In this document: positions 42,567 to 51,455 of the stretch, piece by piece
How positions within the stretch are numbered: the first letter of the stretch is position 1
How the letters are laid out: each line of letters opens with the position of its first letter
Assembly (NCBI RefSeq): GCF_024198175.1
Contig: NZ_JAJVKV010000004.1
Span: forward strand, 434,001-498,000
DNA from: Pyxidicoccus xibeiensis
Lineage (GTDB): Bacteria; Myxococcota; Myxococcia; Myxococcales; Myxococcaceae
DNA: 64,000 nucleotides
Direction of reading: 5' to 3'
Notes under the pieces: generated by a model
Databases searched by the model: none
What the model saw: only the letters and a program-made list of their open reading frames with translations
Told to the model about the DNA's origin: nothing
Made by a program: the position numbers and the translations under genes

Positions 42567-44822
42567 TCAGCGGCGCCAGTCGCGGCGGATGTCGTCCAGG
42601 TCCTCCGCGAGGAGGTGCTCCCGGCAGCCCGCGCAGAACATGTAGACCTTGTCGGACGTATGAACCGCCGTGCCGAACATGACGCACGTGTGCTCCTCGC
42701 CTGCCAGCGGATACGTACTGAAATCGTAGTTCTCCGCCCCTTTGTTGGTGAGGCCGCTGGCGCAGTGGAGTCCCTGGTGCGTCTTCCCTGTGTAGATGTC
42801 TCCCTCCGGCACCACCTTCGGAAAGGGAAGGCCCGGAATGGGGGACGTGCGCCCGAAGGCCGGGTCGAGCGTCTTGCCTCCATAGGCCTGGCCCATGTTG
42901 TGGCCCAGCTCGTGCGTGAGCGTCCGTGCCAGGGCGTTCACATGCATCTGTCCCAGGGCCATGCTGAGCACCGCGTCCCCCGCCAGCGCCATGCCCCCGA
43001 CGAGGTGCACGCACACGCCCTGGACCTGGAGGGTTATCTGGAACTCGTGCCCTCCGGACCTGAAGGTTCCGCCGACCACGGGCAGACGGACTCCCAGGTA
43101 GGACGGGTCCTCGGTGGGCGCCTTGAGCCGGACCTTCCTGGCCAGGAGCAGCTCGACGTGCGCGCGGATGGCCACCTCCGTCGTGTACTCGACCCCCGCC
43201 CTCAGCGCGCCGCCAGGGTCCTGCGCGTCGGTGATGTCCTCCCAGAAACCCGGGAAGCCGTCATCGCCATCGGCAGCCAGGGTCCTGCACTTGCTGGCCT
43301 TCCAAGCGAGCTTCTGGATGCAGAACACCCCGGCCCCCACGCCGCCCACGCTGTCGTCGAGCGTGTGCTCGAAGGCGAACCGCTTCTCGGCGACGTCCCG
43401 CTCGACGGGGCCCTCGACCTCCGCGAAGCTCTGGTCCCACTGCCTCGGGAGCGCGGCGAAGTCGCACAGCAGGAGGCTCATCGTGCGCTTGTCCCGGTGC
43501 TGCATCATCCGGCCCAGCAGCTCGTCCTTCCGGCGCTCGGTCAGCACGAAGAACTGGGTGCCGGCGTCCTTCCCCAGGAGGGCTCCGTCGAAGACGTTGT
43601 ACCGGCCGCCATCCACCAGGTCGCTCTTGCGCAGGAAGTCGGCGCGCCGCTCCACGAGCTTGACGAACACGTCGTCCAGGCACGTGGTGATGGCCGCGAC
43701 AGTCTCATCCTTCAGGCCCAGCACGGTCTTCGACTTGAGGACGGTGAAGTCGGTGAGCCGGTCGTCTCCGTCCGCCACTGGCTGCAGCAGCTCGTACTCC
43801 ACCTCCCGCCACGTCTCGAAGTCGAGCGTGTCCGTCACCGTCCCCTTCCGGGCGCCAATCTCCACCTTGCACGTCTCGCCTCCGGCGATGCCCAGGTCCA
43901 CCTGGAAGCTCGCCTCCTTGTCGGCACCGACGACGACGCGCCCTGTCTGCACCTTGCCCCCCTGCGTCTTCGCCAGGTCCAGCACGCCCTTCAGCTCGGG
44001 CAGCTCGTTGGAGCGCTTCGACTTCCGGGAGAAGGTGCAGGTGATGAAGATGTCCGCGCCTTCGAGGGCAATCTTGTTGAGCGGCGCCCGGGCCCCATCC
44101 CCCTTGCCGCCCACCACGAAGGTGATGACCCGGCCCTTGCCATCCCGGCCCTCGGCGCCGCTGTCGCGGTTGATGACCTGCTGGACCTTCGCGTTGGCCA
44201 GCGGCCCGAGGAAGCCCGCGGTGAAGGTCGTCTGGACGCGCGCCCTGCGGACGCGGCCCACCGTCGCGCTGCCCGTGTCCCACTGCTTGACGACGTAGGG
44301 CTTCGGGACGATGACCTCCGTCGGCCCCAGATAGGCCGGTTGCTGGAACTGGACACGGCATGCCCCCGTCTGGGCGTTCGTCACCTTGCGCAGGACCGCC
44401 CGCCATGGCGTGCCGTCCGCCGGCTTCTTCTCCTGCACGTGGAAGGCAATGGCCTCGTTCGCCAGCAGCTGGCCGTTCTCGTCGACGGAGACGAGCTCGA
44501 CGTCGATGTAGGCGGGCCAGACGCGGTACTCCACGTCCGACACGAGCGTCTGCCCGTTGCGGATGGCCGCCGCGCAGGACACGACGTAGTACGGGAGCGC
44601 CGCCGGAACGAGCGGACAGCCGGGGCTGACACAGCTCACGTTGGAGCCGTTGAACGTCCCCGCCTGCGTCGCGAGCGTCAGCCCCGCCACGGTGGCACTC
44701 AGCGCCCCCGTGGGAGGAAGGAAGACGTAGGAGAAGCGCGCTTCCTTCGTGTCCCAGAACCCCAGCACCGCGGTGACTCGGGGCGTCAGCGCGCTGTTTT
44801 CGAGAATGTCCTGGTAGCTCAT
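42567..44822 (-). CDS. Putative zinc-metallopeptidase, paralogue 2 of 2 (T6SS-type effector candidate)
   Basis: 751 residues, aligned end to end with the 748-residue paralogue at 38694-40940. H-E-L-G-H-N-M-G-Q lies at 637-645 and the downstream His/Cys cluster (K-T-H-Q-G-L-H-C, H-T-C-V-M-F-G, F-C-A-G-C) is conserved. The middle region is almost identical between the two at both protein and DNA level, whereas the N-terminal ~180 and residues ~430-560 are clearly more divergent. Its ribosome site is GGAAG 8 bases before the ATG. It is the first gene of the minus-strand operon and is transcribed divergently from the DUF4123 pair at 45084. Confidence 0.75.
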   Translation of the reverse strand: MSYQDILENSALTPRVTAVLGFWDTKEARFSYVFLPPTGALSATVAGLTLATQAGTFNGSNVSCVSPGCPLVPAALPYYVVSCAAAIRNGQTLVSDVEYRVWPAYIDVELVSVDENGQLLANEAIAFHVQEKKPADGTPWRAVLRKVTNAQTGACRVQFQQPAYLGPTEVIVPKPYVVKQWDTGSATVGRVRRARVQTTFTAGFLGPLANAKVQQVINRDSGAEGRDGKGRVITFVVGGKGDGARAPLNKIALEGADIFITCTFSRKSKRSNELPELKGVLDLAKTQGGKVQTGRVVVGADKEASFQVDLGIAGGETCKVEIGARKGTVTDTLDFETWREVEYELLQPVADGDDRLTDFTVLKSKTVLGLKDETVAAITTCLDDVFVKLVERRADFLRKSDLVDGGRYNVFDGALLGKDAGTQFFVLTERRKDELLGRMMQHRDKRTMSLLLCDFAALPRQWDQSFAEVEGPVERDVAEKRFAFEHTLDDSVGGVGAGVFCIQKLAWKASKCRTLAADGDDGFPGFWEDITDAQDPGGALRAGVEYTTEVAIRAHVELLLARKVRLKAPTEDPSYLGVRLPVVGGTFRSGGHEFQITLQVQGVCVHLVGGMALAGDAVLSMALGQMHVNALARTLTHELGHNMGQAYGGKTLDPAFGRTSPIPGLPFPKVVPEGDIYTGKTHQGLHCASGLTNKGAENYDFSTYPLAGEEHTCVMFGTAVHTSDKVYMFCAGCREHLLAEDLDDIRRDWRR

Positions 44823-45083
44823 GGGTGTCTTCCAGGAAGCACTGGAGCAAGCCCCGAGCCACGAAAATCATGAACAAGAGCAACACGGTGGCGGGCCCCT
44901 CCCCCTGGCGCCGGCCCTTCCTGCGTGCCGGTGGGACGCGCGCAGCGTCCTGGCGGGACGCGAGCCTCGGGTGTAAGAGAGCCGGGCTCCCCCGGAATTC
45001 CCCGCTGGCCCGGGCTGGAGCGCGCGGCACACCGGCTGCACCTGTCTCCACTCGCCGCCCCCCCCGTGCGAGGAGCTCTTCAC

Positions 45084-45599
45084 GTGTCGTTCTCCCGATT
45101 CGGTCGTCCCGGCCCCTGGCGACTCCGGGGGCGCCCCCAGCACTACGAGGTCGTCCTCGGGAGCGACGCCGCCGCGGCTGACACCGGCCTCCAGGTGCCC
45201 TCCGCCTTCATCTGCTGGCACCTGGACCACTGGCTGACGTACGCGCGCAGCACCCTGCTGGAGATGTACGAGGCGCTCGGCGGCCACGCGCCCCGGGGCC
45301 TCTCCTCGCTGGAGCGGAGCCGGAACGACCAGCGCATCCGCGAGCGGCTGGTCCGGGCCTTCGAGCAGGGCGAGCTGGTGGCCGTGCGCGTCGACGAGCC
45401 CGCGGGCGCGTGGTTCTGGCCGGAGCCTCCCGAGCCCATCCGGCCGGAGCCCCCCGCGCCTCGGCCGGTGGCCGTCATCGAAGAAGAGCTCTTCCCGGAC
45501 GCGGCCCGGCAGGCGGAGACGCTCCGGCGCGCGGCCGAGCAGGGCGTGCCCTTCTGCGAGGAGTGCGAGCGTCGCCGGAAGCAGCGGGCCGCCGCATGA
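45084..45599 (+). CDS. Unknown protein coupled to the DUF4123 adaptor
   Basis: 171 residues from GTG 45084, with GAGGAG 9 bases upstream. Residues ~35-100 form a helical region (F-I-C-W-H-L-D-H-W-L-T-Y). A Pro-rich stretch follows (W-P-E-P-P-E-P-I-R-P-E-P-P). The tail Q-A-E-T-L-R-R-A-A-E-Q-G-V-P-F-C-E-E-C-E is reminiscent of tails of type VI-associated proteins. Its stop codon overlaps the next ATG (ATGA). It probably belongs with DUF4123 in effector handling; this is inference. Confidence 0.65.
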   Translation: MSFSRFGRPGPWRLRGRPQHYEVVLGSDAAAADTGLQVPSAFICWHLDHWLTYARSTLLEMYEALGGHAPRGLSSLERSRNDQRIRERLVRAFEQGELVAVRVDEPAGAWFWPEPPEPIRPEPPAPRPVAVIEEELFPDAARQAETLRRAAEQGVPFCEECERRRKQRAAA

Positions 45600-46177
45600 G
45601 CGCTCCTTACCTCCCCGCGCTGCTGCGCGTGCTCGAGGCCGAGAAGGCACGGACGCCGGGCACGCACCTGTACGCCATCCTCGACGGCGCCAGGGACCGG
45701 CGCGTCCACCGGCGGGTGCTGGACGGCCGCTTCCCGCACAGCTGCCTCTACGCGGGGAAGCTTCCGCTGGAGCTCATCGAGGTGGCCCCCTACCTCGTCA
45801 GGCTGGACGTCGCGCACCCGCTGACGGTGAGCTTGCTGACCGAGGCCTGGGGCCACAGCTGGGGCATCTTCTTCACCTCGTCCCAGGGGCTGGAGCCGCT
45901 GCGGCGGCACTTCCGGAAGTTCCTCAAGGTCCGCGACGAGCGGGGCAAGACGCTGGTCTTCCGCTACTACGACCCCCGGGTGCTCCGCGTCTGGCTGCCC
46001 ACCTGCACCGCGTCGGAGCTGCACCATTTCTTCGGGGACGTCCAGCGCTTCCACACCGAGTCGCCAGGCGCCGATGCGCTGCTCGCCTTCTCACGAGACG
46101 GCGACGCGCTGGCGAGCGAGACGCTGGCGCTCACGGACATGGAGCAGGCCGCCGTCCAGCCCCTCCCTTCCAGGTAA
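45596..46177 (+). CDS. DUF4123 protein, type VI effector adaptor
   Basis: 193 residues. L-Y-A-I-L-D-G-A-R-D near 24-33, A-P-Y-L-V-R-L near 63, then a W-G-I-F-F-T-S-S-Q, and the diagnostic F-R-Y-Y-D-P-R-V-L-R-V-W-L-P-T-C followed by F-F-G-D-V give the DUF4123 pattern. Such proteins (Tap/TEC) load specific effectors on VgrG tips of the type VI secretion system. Neither VgrG nor PAAR is present nearby. It overlaps the preceding gene (ATGA) and is transcribed away from the metallopeptidase operon. Confidence 0.82.
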   Translation: MSAPYLPALLRVLEAEKARTPGTHLYAILDGARDRRVHRRVLDGRFPHSCLYAGKLPLELIEVAPYLVRLDVAHPLTVSLLTEAWGHSWGIFFTSSQGLEPLRRHFRKFLKVRDERGKTLVFRYYDPRVLRVWLPTCTASELHHFFGDVQRFHTESPGADALLAFSRDGDALASETLALTDMEQAAVQPLPSR

Positions 46178-46222
46178 CGCCCGGGCTTCTGGGTGTCAGA
46201 CCCGGGTGGTAGACCCGGCGCC

Positions 46223-46786
46223 ATGGACGAGTCGCGGGAAGGACAAGACAGGAAGCCGCCGCGTCAGGCCAAGCCGCCCCGGAAGGTCTCTCCGACGTAC
46301 CTGGAGAACGCGGCGCTGCACTACCTGAAGCGGTACGCGGCCACGCAGAGCCAGCTCAAACGCGTGCTGATGCGCCGGGTGACCAAGTCCCTCAAGTTCC
46401 ACGGAGGAGACAAGGCCCAGGCGCTCGGCTGGCTGGACGAGCTCGTCGCGAAGCTCGTGCGCAACGGGCTGCTCAACGACGAGGCCTACGCCCGGATGAA
46501 GGCGCACTCGCTGCGCGCTTCGGGGCGCAGCACGCGGGTGATTGCCCAGAAGCTGCGGATGAAGGGCGTCTCGGCGGACGTCGTCACCCAGAAGCTGGCC
46601 GACGCGACGGCGGAGGTCTCCGATGAGGACGCCGCACGCATCTGGGCGCGGAAGAAGCGGCTGGGCCCCTTCCGGAAGGTTGCCAGCACCCGCGAGGAGA
46701 ACCGCCAGCGGGACCTCGCCTCCCTGGCACGGGCGGGCTATCCCTTCAGCATCGCCAAGAAAATCATCGACTCGGACCCGGAGTAG
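46223..46786 (+). CDS. recX: RecX family regulator of RecA
   Basis: 187 residues from ATG 46223; a GTG at 46193 is an alternative. After a basic N-terminal extension (K-P-P-R-Q-A-K-P-P-R-K) come three RecX-type three-helix repeats: A-L-H-Y-L-K-R-Y-A-A-T-Q-S-Q-L, then L-L-N-D-E-A-Y-A-R (the typical second repeat start), and A-R-A-G-Y-P-F at the end. RecX binds RecA filaments and limits recombination. recA is not adjacent. Confidence 0.85.
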   Translation: MDESREGQDRKPPRQAKPPRKVSPTYLENAALHYLKRYAATQSQLKRVLMRRVTKSLKFHGGDKAQALGWLDELVAKLVRNGLLNDEAYARMKAHSLRASGRSTRVIAQKLRMKGVSADVVTQKLADATAEVSDEDAARIWARKKRLGPFRKVASTREENRQRDLASLARAGYPFSIAKKIIDSDPE

Positions 46787-46942
46787 CAGCCGCGCACGCT
46801 CCACGGGCACCGGGGCACCCGCGCAGCCAGTCCCCCGGGCTGAGTCCGTATCTCTCGTGGAGCCCCGCCCGCCCATCCAGGCCACGTGGGGCACCGCCGC
46901 CGCGTCAGGCCTGGTCGCGGCGCCACCCTCCTGGAGACGCCG

Positions 46943-48127
46943 TTGCAGACGTATGACCTCTTCGCCCCCGCCACCGAGTCCGAGCGCCACGCCCTGTATG
47001 CCCGCATGCGCGCGGAGCCCGGCCTCTGTCGCATCGCTCCCTTCGGGGCCTACGCCGCTTCCCGCTACGAAGATGTGCGCGCGCTCCAGAAGGACGCGCA
47101 GCGCTTCTCGTCCGAAGCGCTCGCCATCACCGCGGAGCCGCCCTGGCTCGGCCCGAATCCGGTGGCTGCGTCCCTGGTGACGATGGACCCGCCGCGCCAC
47201 ACCCAGCTGCGTGCGCTGGTCACCCGCGCCTTCGGCCCCACGGGCATGGCGCGGCTGGAGGCGCAGGTGCGCCACGAGGCGCAGACCTTGGCCGAGGCCG
47301 CCGTCCACCGGCGCGAGGTGGACCTGGTGGACGCCTTCTCCTTCGTGCTGCCCCGCAACGTCATCGGCCGGATGCTCGGCCTGGAGCCGTCCACCTTCAC
47401 CGAGTTCAAGCGCTGGTCGATGAACATGGGCCTCATCAGCTCCGCCGTGCCCGCGCAGCACCAGGGCATCCGCGACACCGTGAAGGAGATGGAGACGTAC
47501 CTGGGGGACGTCATCGCCGCGCGCCGCCGCCAGCCGGGGGAGGACCTGGTGAGCGACCTGCTCCGCGCGGAGGTGGAGGGGCAGCAGCTCACCGACGCAG
47601 AGGTGCTCTCCTTCCTCTTCCTGCTGCTGCCCGCGGGCATGGAGACGACGGCGCAGCTCATCGGCAACGCGGCCATCCTCCTCGCTCGCTTCCCCGAGCA
47701 GCTGGAGCAGGCCCGCGCGGACCGCGCGCACATCCCCCGCTTCCTCGAGGAGGTGCTGCGCTACGAGCCTCCCGCGCAGTTCGCCTTCCGCGTCGCCACC
47801 TCGGACGTGGAGCTGTCCGGAACGCGCATTCCGGCGGGCAGCCTCGTCATGGGGCTGGTGGGCAGCGCCAACCGCGACGAGCGCGTCTTCGAGCAGCCGG
47901 ACGCCTTCCTTCCCGGCCGGGACAAGGCCACCCAGCACCTCTCCTTCGGCCACGGCATCCACTTCTGCCTGGGCGCGCAGCTCGCGCGCATGGAGGCCCG
48001 GCTCGCGCTGGAGGCGCTCGTCCCGCGCGTGCGCTCGGTGCGGCTGCGCGCCCCGGACATCGACTGGCTCCCCGGGCTCACCATCCACGGGCCCAGGACG
48101 CTGCCGGTGGAGCTCGTCCCCGCCTGA
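46943..48127 (+). CDS. Cytochrome P450
   Basis: 394 residues from TTG 46943, which has GGAG 6 bases upstream; upstream in-frame sequence does not look like protein. The oxygen-binding I-helix is L-L-P-A-G-M-E-T-T, the E-x-x-R pair is in E-E-V-L-R-Y-E-P-P, and the haem motif F-G-H-G-I-H-F-C-L-G carries the thiolate Cys342. Class I bacterial P450s of this size need ferredoxin partners, which are not nearby. The substrate is unknown. Confidence 0.93.
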   Translation: MQTYDLFAPATESERHALYARMRAEPGLCRIAPFGAYAASRYEDVRALQKDAQRFSSEALAITAEPPWLGPNPVAASLVTMDPPRHTQLRALVTRAFGPTGMARLEAQVRHEAQTLAEAAVHRREVDLVDAFSFVLPRNVIGRMLGLEPSTFTEFKRWSMNMGLISSAVPAQHQGIRDTVKEMETYLGDVIAARRRQPGEDLVSDLLRAEVEGQQLTDAEVLSFLFLLLPAGMETTAQLIGNAAILLARFPEQLEQARADRAHIPRFLEEVLRYEPPAQFAFRVATSDVELSGTRIPAGSLVMGLVGSANRDERVFEQPDAFLPGRDKATQHLSFGHGIHFCLGAQLARMEARLALEALVPRVRSVRLRAPDIDWLPGLTIHGPRTLPVELVPA

Positions 48128-48146
48128 GGCCCGGCGCGCCCGGCCG

Positions 48147-48806
48147 CTACAGGATGGCCCGGACGAAGAGGTACGCCACGTACGCGGCCCAGGGCAGGAA
48201 GACGGCGAGCAGCGCGATGGCGACGGGGCGCACCCACGTGGGGGACTTGTCGCGCCAGGGCAGCAGCATCAGGTAGCCGCCCGCGAGCGTGGGGATGGGC
48301 AGCAGGTTCAGGGCCGCCATCCTCGCGCTCATGATGCCCCAGGCACGCAGCAGCTCGCCGTCACGCAGCAGGCCCACGAAGCGCTCCACGCGCTCCGGCA
48401 GCGCGGCCAGGTTGAACACCGCGGGGAACCCTTCCGTGAACTGGTGGAAGCCCTCGGCGGGGCCCAGGCATGCCATGGCCACGCCAATCTGCACGTACCA
48501 GGGGATGGCCAGGGACAGGGCGTGCAGCGGCGGAGGCAGCTTGTTGAGCCGGCTCTTCAGGGTCGGCGCCTGGGCGGCCTCCTCCTCGCCGGGCGCGAAG
48601 GACGCGGAGCTGCCCAGGACGATGGGGTGCAGGCTCCAGCCGATGCCCCCCATGCGCCACGCCAGCAGCTTCGGCCCGTAGCCCACCTGCACCGCCAGGG
48701 GCCGGGCGCCGAACGCGCTCGCCACCACGGCCTGGGCCAGCGCCCACATGACGTTGACCGCGACGAACAGCAGGCCCAGCCAGAAGAAGAGCGCGACTCT
48801 GTCCAT
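48147..48806 (-). CDS. Catalytically dead homologue of site-2 protease (M50/RseP type)
   Basis: 219 residues, multi-pass. The first membrane helix aligns with the RseP active-site helix, but the H-E-x-x-H positions read W21-A-L-A-Q25. The following A-F-G-A-R...V-G-Y-G-P-K-L-L matches the family's L-F-G-V-R...G-F-G-P-K. The distal N-L-L-P-I-P-x-L-D-G-G motif reads N-L-L-P-I-P-T-L-A-G-G-Y, so its Asp is Ala. All three zinc ligands are thus lost while the scaffold is kept, as in pseudoproteases of the rhomboid type. It lies on the opposite strand and 19 bp from the P450 stop. Confidence 0.75.
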   Translation of the reverse strand: MDRVALFFWLGLLFVAVNVMWALAQAVVASAFGARPLAVQVGYGPKLLAWRMGGIGWSLHPIVLGSSASFAPGEEEAAQAPTLKSRLNKLPPPLHALSLAIPWYVQIGVAMACLGPAEGFHQFTEGFPAVFNLAALPERVERFVGLLRDGELLRAWGIMSARMAALNLLPIPTLAGGYLMLLPWRDKSPTWVRPVAIALLAVFLPWAAYVAYLFVRAIL

Positions 48807-48926
48807 GCGCTGAAGTCTATCACCGTGAAACAGGCCCCCGTAGGGCCCGGGTCAGGACAGACTTCCAGGTGTCTGTCCATTCTCCCGGAGGGCGGGGCAC
48901 ATCCGCTCACCTGCCACTCCCGCCAC

Positions 48927-49613
48927 TCATCTGCAGTCCCAGAAGCCGATGGAGAAGGTGACCTCGGCGGAGGTGCGCGAGTTGAGGCCCTGGCGCATGT
49001 CGTCCCAGCCCGCGCGCGTCGCGAGCATGAGGTGGAAGACGCACAGCTTCGCCTGCACGCCCAGGCTGGCGCGCAGCGGCACCTCCAGCCGGCTGCTGGA
49101 GGGGGAGAACACGGCGGCGCCCTGCACACCGGCGAAGCCCTCGATGAAGCCGGTGTCCCTTCCGAACAGCGTGGCCCGCCGCGCCATGGAGAGGCCCAGG
49201 GCCGGCCCCAGTCCGGCCTGGTTGGTGTACGGCGCGGCGGTGCGCAGGTGGAACCCCACCTGGGCGCCCACGTTGAAGTCCTTTGGCCAGTAGAAGAGGT
49301 CCTCGCACCAGTTACACGACGAACCGCTCCGCGCGGGCGTGAGCTGCCGGTGGTACGCCAGGTCGAGGCCATGGTTCTTGTTCTGGTTGCCCTGCCGGAC
49401 CTCGAGGGCCAGCCCGTCCACCTCGTTGTACGGGCGTATCGGCACGTACACGCCCACCCCATCCGCCTGGTTCCCCACGTGCAGGTCCAGTTGCAGGCCG
49501 CGCAGTCCGCTGGCGGGCAGCGTCAGCCAGGGGAGCTCCGCCGCCGCGCGCGCCGGCCCCAGGCACAGCAGCAGCATGAAGAATGCCCTCGTCCACGTGT
49601 GCCTCGGCTCCAT
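48927..49613 (-). CDS. Exported protein of unknown function
   Basis: 228 residues with a signal peptide (F-M-L-L-L-C-L-G-P-A-R-A-A-A). The mature region is rich in short amphipathic strands and aromatic residues (L-R-G-L-Q-L-D-L-H-V-G-N) and has a C-x-x-C (C-N-W-C) near 101-104 and a terminal F-W-D-C-R. It may be an outer-membrane barrel or periplasmic protein; no family is recognised. It is followed on the same strand by the dead M50 homologue after 120 bp. Confidence 0.65.
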   Translation of the reverse strand: MEPRHTWTRAFFMLLLCLGPARAAAELPWLTLPASGLRGLQLDLHVGNQADGVGVYVPIRPYNEVDGLALEVRQGNQNKNHGLDLAYHRQLTPARSGSSCNWCEDLFYWPKDFNVGAQVGFHLRTAAPYTNQAGLGPALGLSMARRATLFGRDTGFIEGFAGVQGAAVFSPSSSRLEVPLRASLGVQAKLCVFHLMLATRAGWDDMRQGLNSRTSAEVTFSIGFWDCR

Positions 49614-49696
49614 CGTCTCGCGCTCCCGGCGGGGTGATGGCAGTCACCCTACGGGCAGCGGTGCGAGGCAATCCTCACGGGCGCCTCATGGTTTCA

Positions 49697-51181
49697 TCAT
49701 GGGCGCGGAGCGTGGCGCAGGGGCAGGCGCACCTCGAAGCAGGCGCCGCGCCCCGGCTCGCTGGTGACGTGGATGGTGCCACCGTGGCCGTCGACAATCT
49801 GGCGGGTGATGAAGAGGCCCAGCCCCAGGCCGCCGTGGTGGCGGGCGGAGTGGGCGCGCTCGAACTTGTCGAAGATGCGCGGCAGGGCCTCCGCCTCGAT
49901 TCCCAGGCCCTCGTCGCGGACCACGAGCCGGGCGGAGTCGGCGGAGCCGGACACCTCGACGGACACCGGCTTGCCCTGCCCGTACTTGAGGGCATTGCCG
50001 AGCAGGTTCTCCACCACCTGCTCCAGGCGGGCCACGTCCCAGTGGCCGGTGACGTCGCCGTCCACCGTCAGGTGAAGGGGGCTGCCCACGCGCTGGGCCT
50101 CGGGCGCGAAGCGCTCCACCACCGCCCGCACCAGGGCCGGCAGCGAAGCCTCCGAGGGCGTGAGCTTCAGCCGGCCGTGCGACAGGCGCGTCACGTCGAG
50201 CAAATCCCGGATGAGCCCCGTCAGCCGCTTCATCTGCCGCTTCGCGACGTCCACGTGCCGCTGCACCGCGTCGCCGGTCAGCGGGCCGCGCTCGGCCAGG
50301 CGCTGCAGGCTCTCCAGCTTGAGCGCCAGCGGGGTGAGCGGTGTGTTGAGCTCGTGGCTGGCAATCTGGAGGAACTCGTCGCGGACGCGGACGGCCTCGC
50401 GCAGCTCGGCCTCCACCGTCTTGAGCCGGGTGACGTCGCTGAGGGTGCCGCGCACGAGCGTCGCGCGGCCGGAGGCGTCCCGCGCGAAGATGTGGCCGAT
50501 GCACGCCAGCCAGTGGGTGGAGCCGTCCGCGTGGATGACGCGGAAGTCGACGGCGTAGTCATCCGGCCCGCCCGGGGCGCAGGACTCCTGGATGGCGCGG
50601 TCCGCGGGCGCCACGTCGTCCGGGTGGGTGGCGCTGGTGAAGCACTCGTAGGTCCACACCTGCTGGGGCGGCAGGCCGTAGAGGCCGTCGTGGTTCTCCG
50701 TGCGGGTCATCTGCCCGGCGACGAAGTCGTACTCCCAGACGGCGACCTTCGCGGCCTGGGTGGCCAGGCGCAGGCGCTCCTCGTTGCGGCGCACCGACTC
50801 GTCCAGCCAGACCTCGTCGAGCGTCGCCACCCACTCGCCCACGGCGCCCGCGGCGTCGAGGACGGGCACGGCGTGGACGCGGGCGCGCGTGTAGCGCAGG
50901 TTGGGACGGCGGATGCGCAGCTCGACGTCGTACGGCGTCGCCGGGGCCTGGGCGGCGGCCCAGGCGCGCCGGGAAGCGTCACGGTCCTCGGGGTGGATGG
51001 CGTCACCCCAGCCGGGGCCGCGTGCCTCGTCCACGGACTGCCCCGTGTGCGCGCGCCAGCTCGGGCTGTCGTCGGCGAGGGCTCCGCCGGGAGTGAGTAC
51101 CCACACCACCTTTCCGGTGGCCGCTGCGAGGGCGCGCACCGTGTCGTGCTTCAGCGGCTCACTGGTGTCCTCACGTCGCAA
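49697..51181 (-). CDS. PAS-domain sensor histidine kinase
   Basis: 494 residues, no membrane segments. Two PAS folds occupy ~15-115 and ~130-250 (the second with W-E-Y-D-F-V-A-G-Q-M and H-A-D-G-S-T-H-W-L). The phospho-acceptor histidine is in A-S-H-E-L-N-T-P-L, and the ATPase domain shows N (NLLGNALKYG), G1 (DEGLGI), F and G2 (GLGLGLFIT) boxes. It is a cytoplasmic kinase with an unknown signal and no adjacent regulator. Confidence 0.9.
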   Translation of the reverse strand: MRREDTSEPLKHDTVRALAAATGKVVWVLTPGGALADDSPSWRAHTGQSVDEARGPGWGDAIHPEDRDASRRAWAAAQAPATPYDVELRIRRPNLRYTRARVHAVPVLDAAGAVGEWVATLDEVWLDESVRRNEERLRLATQAAKVAVWEYDFVAGQMTRTENHDGLYGLPPQQVWTYECFTSATHPDDVAPADRAIQESCAPGGPDDYAVDFRVIHADGSTHWLACIGHIFARDASGRATLVRGTLSDVTRLKTVEAELREAVRVRDEFLQIASHELNTPLTPLALKLESLQRLAERGPLTGDAVQRHVDVAKRQMKRLTGLIRDLLDVTRLSHGRLKLTPSEASLPALVRAVVERFAPEAQRVGSPLHLTVDGDVTGHWDVARLEQVVENLLGNALKYGQGKPVSVEVSGSADSARLVVRDEGLGIEAEALPRIFDKFERAHSARHHGGLGLGLFITRQIVDGHGGTIHVTSEPGRGACFEVRLPLRHAPRP

Positions 51182-51455
51182 GGCACGACCCTCATGACCC
51201 GCTGGGCTGTCCAGGATGCGGGCTGGCCGCGCCCAGGCCTCGTCACGGGAGCGTCACCCGTAACAGGCGGCGACGGCGCATTCCAAGCACGGCGAGTCAC
51301 AGCCGCGGGAGTTTGCACAGATGTGCCTTTGCCCTCGGATGGCTTGGGGCGCCAGCGAGCTGCCCACGCCAGCGACTCCTCCCTGCCCCGCCTCCCCCTC
51401 GCGTCCGTCAGGAATCCAGGGCCGCCGCGTCCCTCGCCCGAAAACGGAGGGGCCC

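Noticed and set aside
41727..44873. A 1048-codon open frame on the plus strand
   Set aside because: It is antisense to metallopeptidase paralogue 2, and a similar antisense frame over paralogue 1 exists only because the two genes are homologous.
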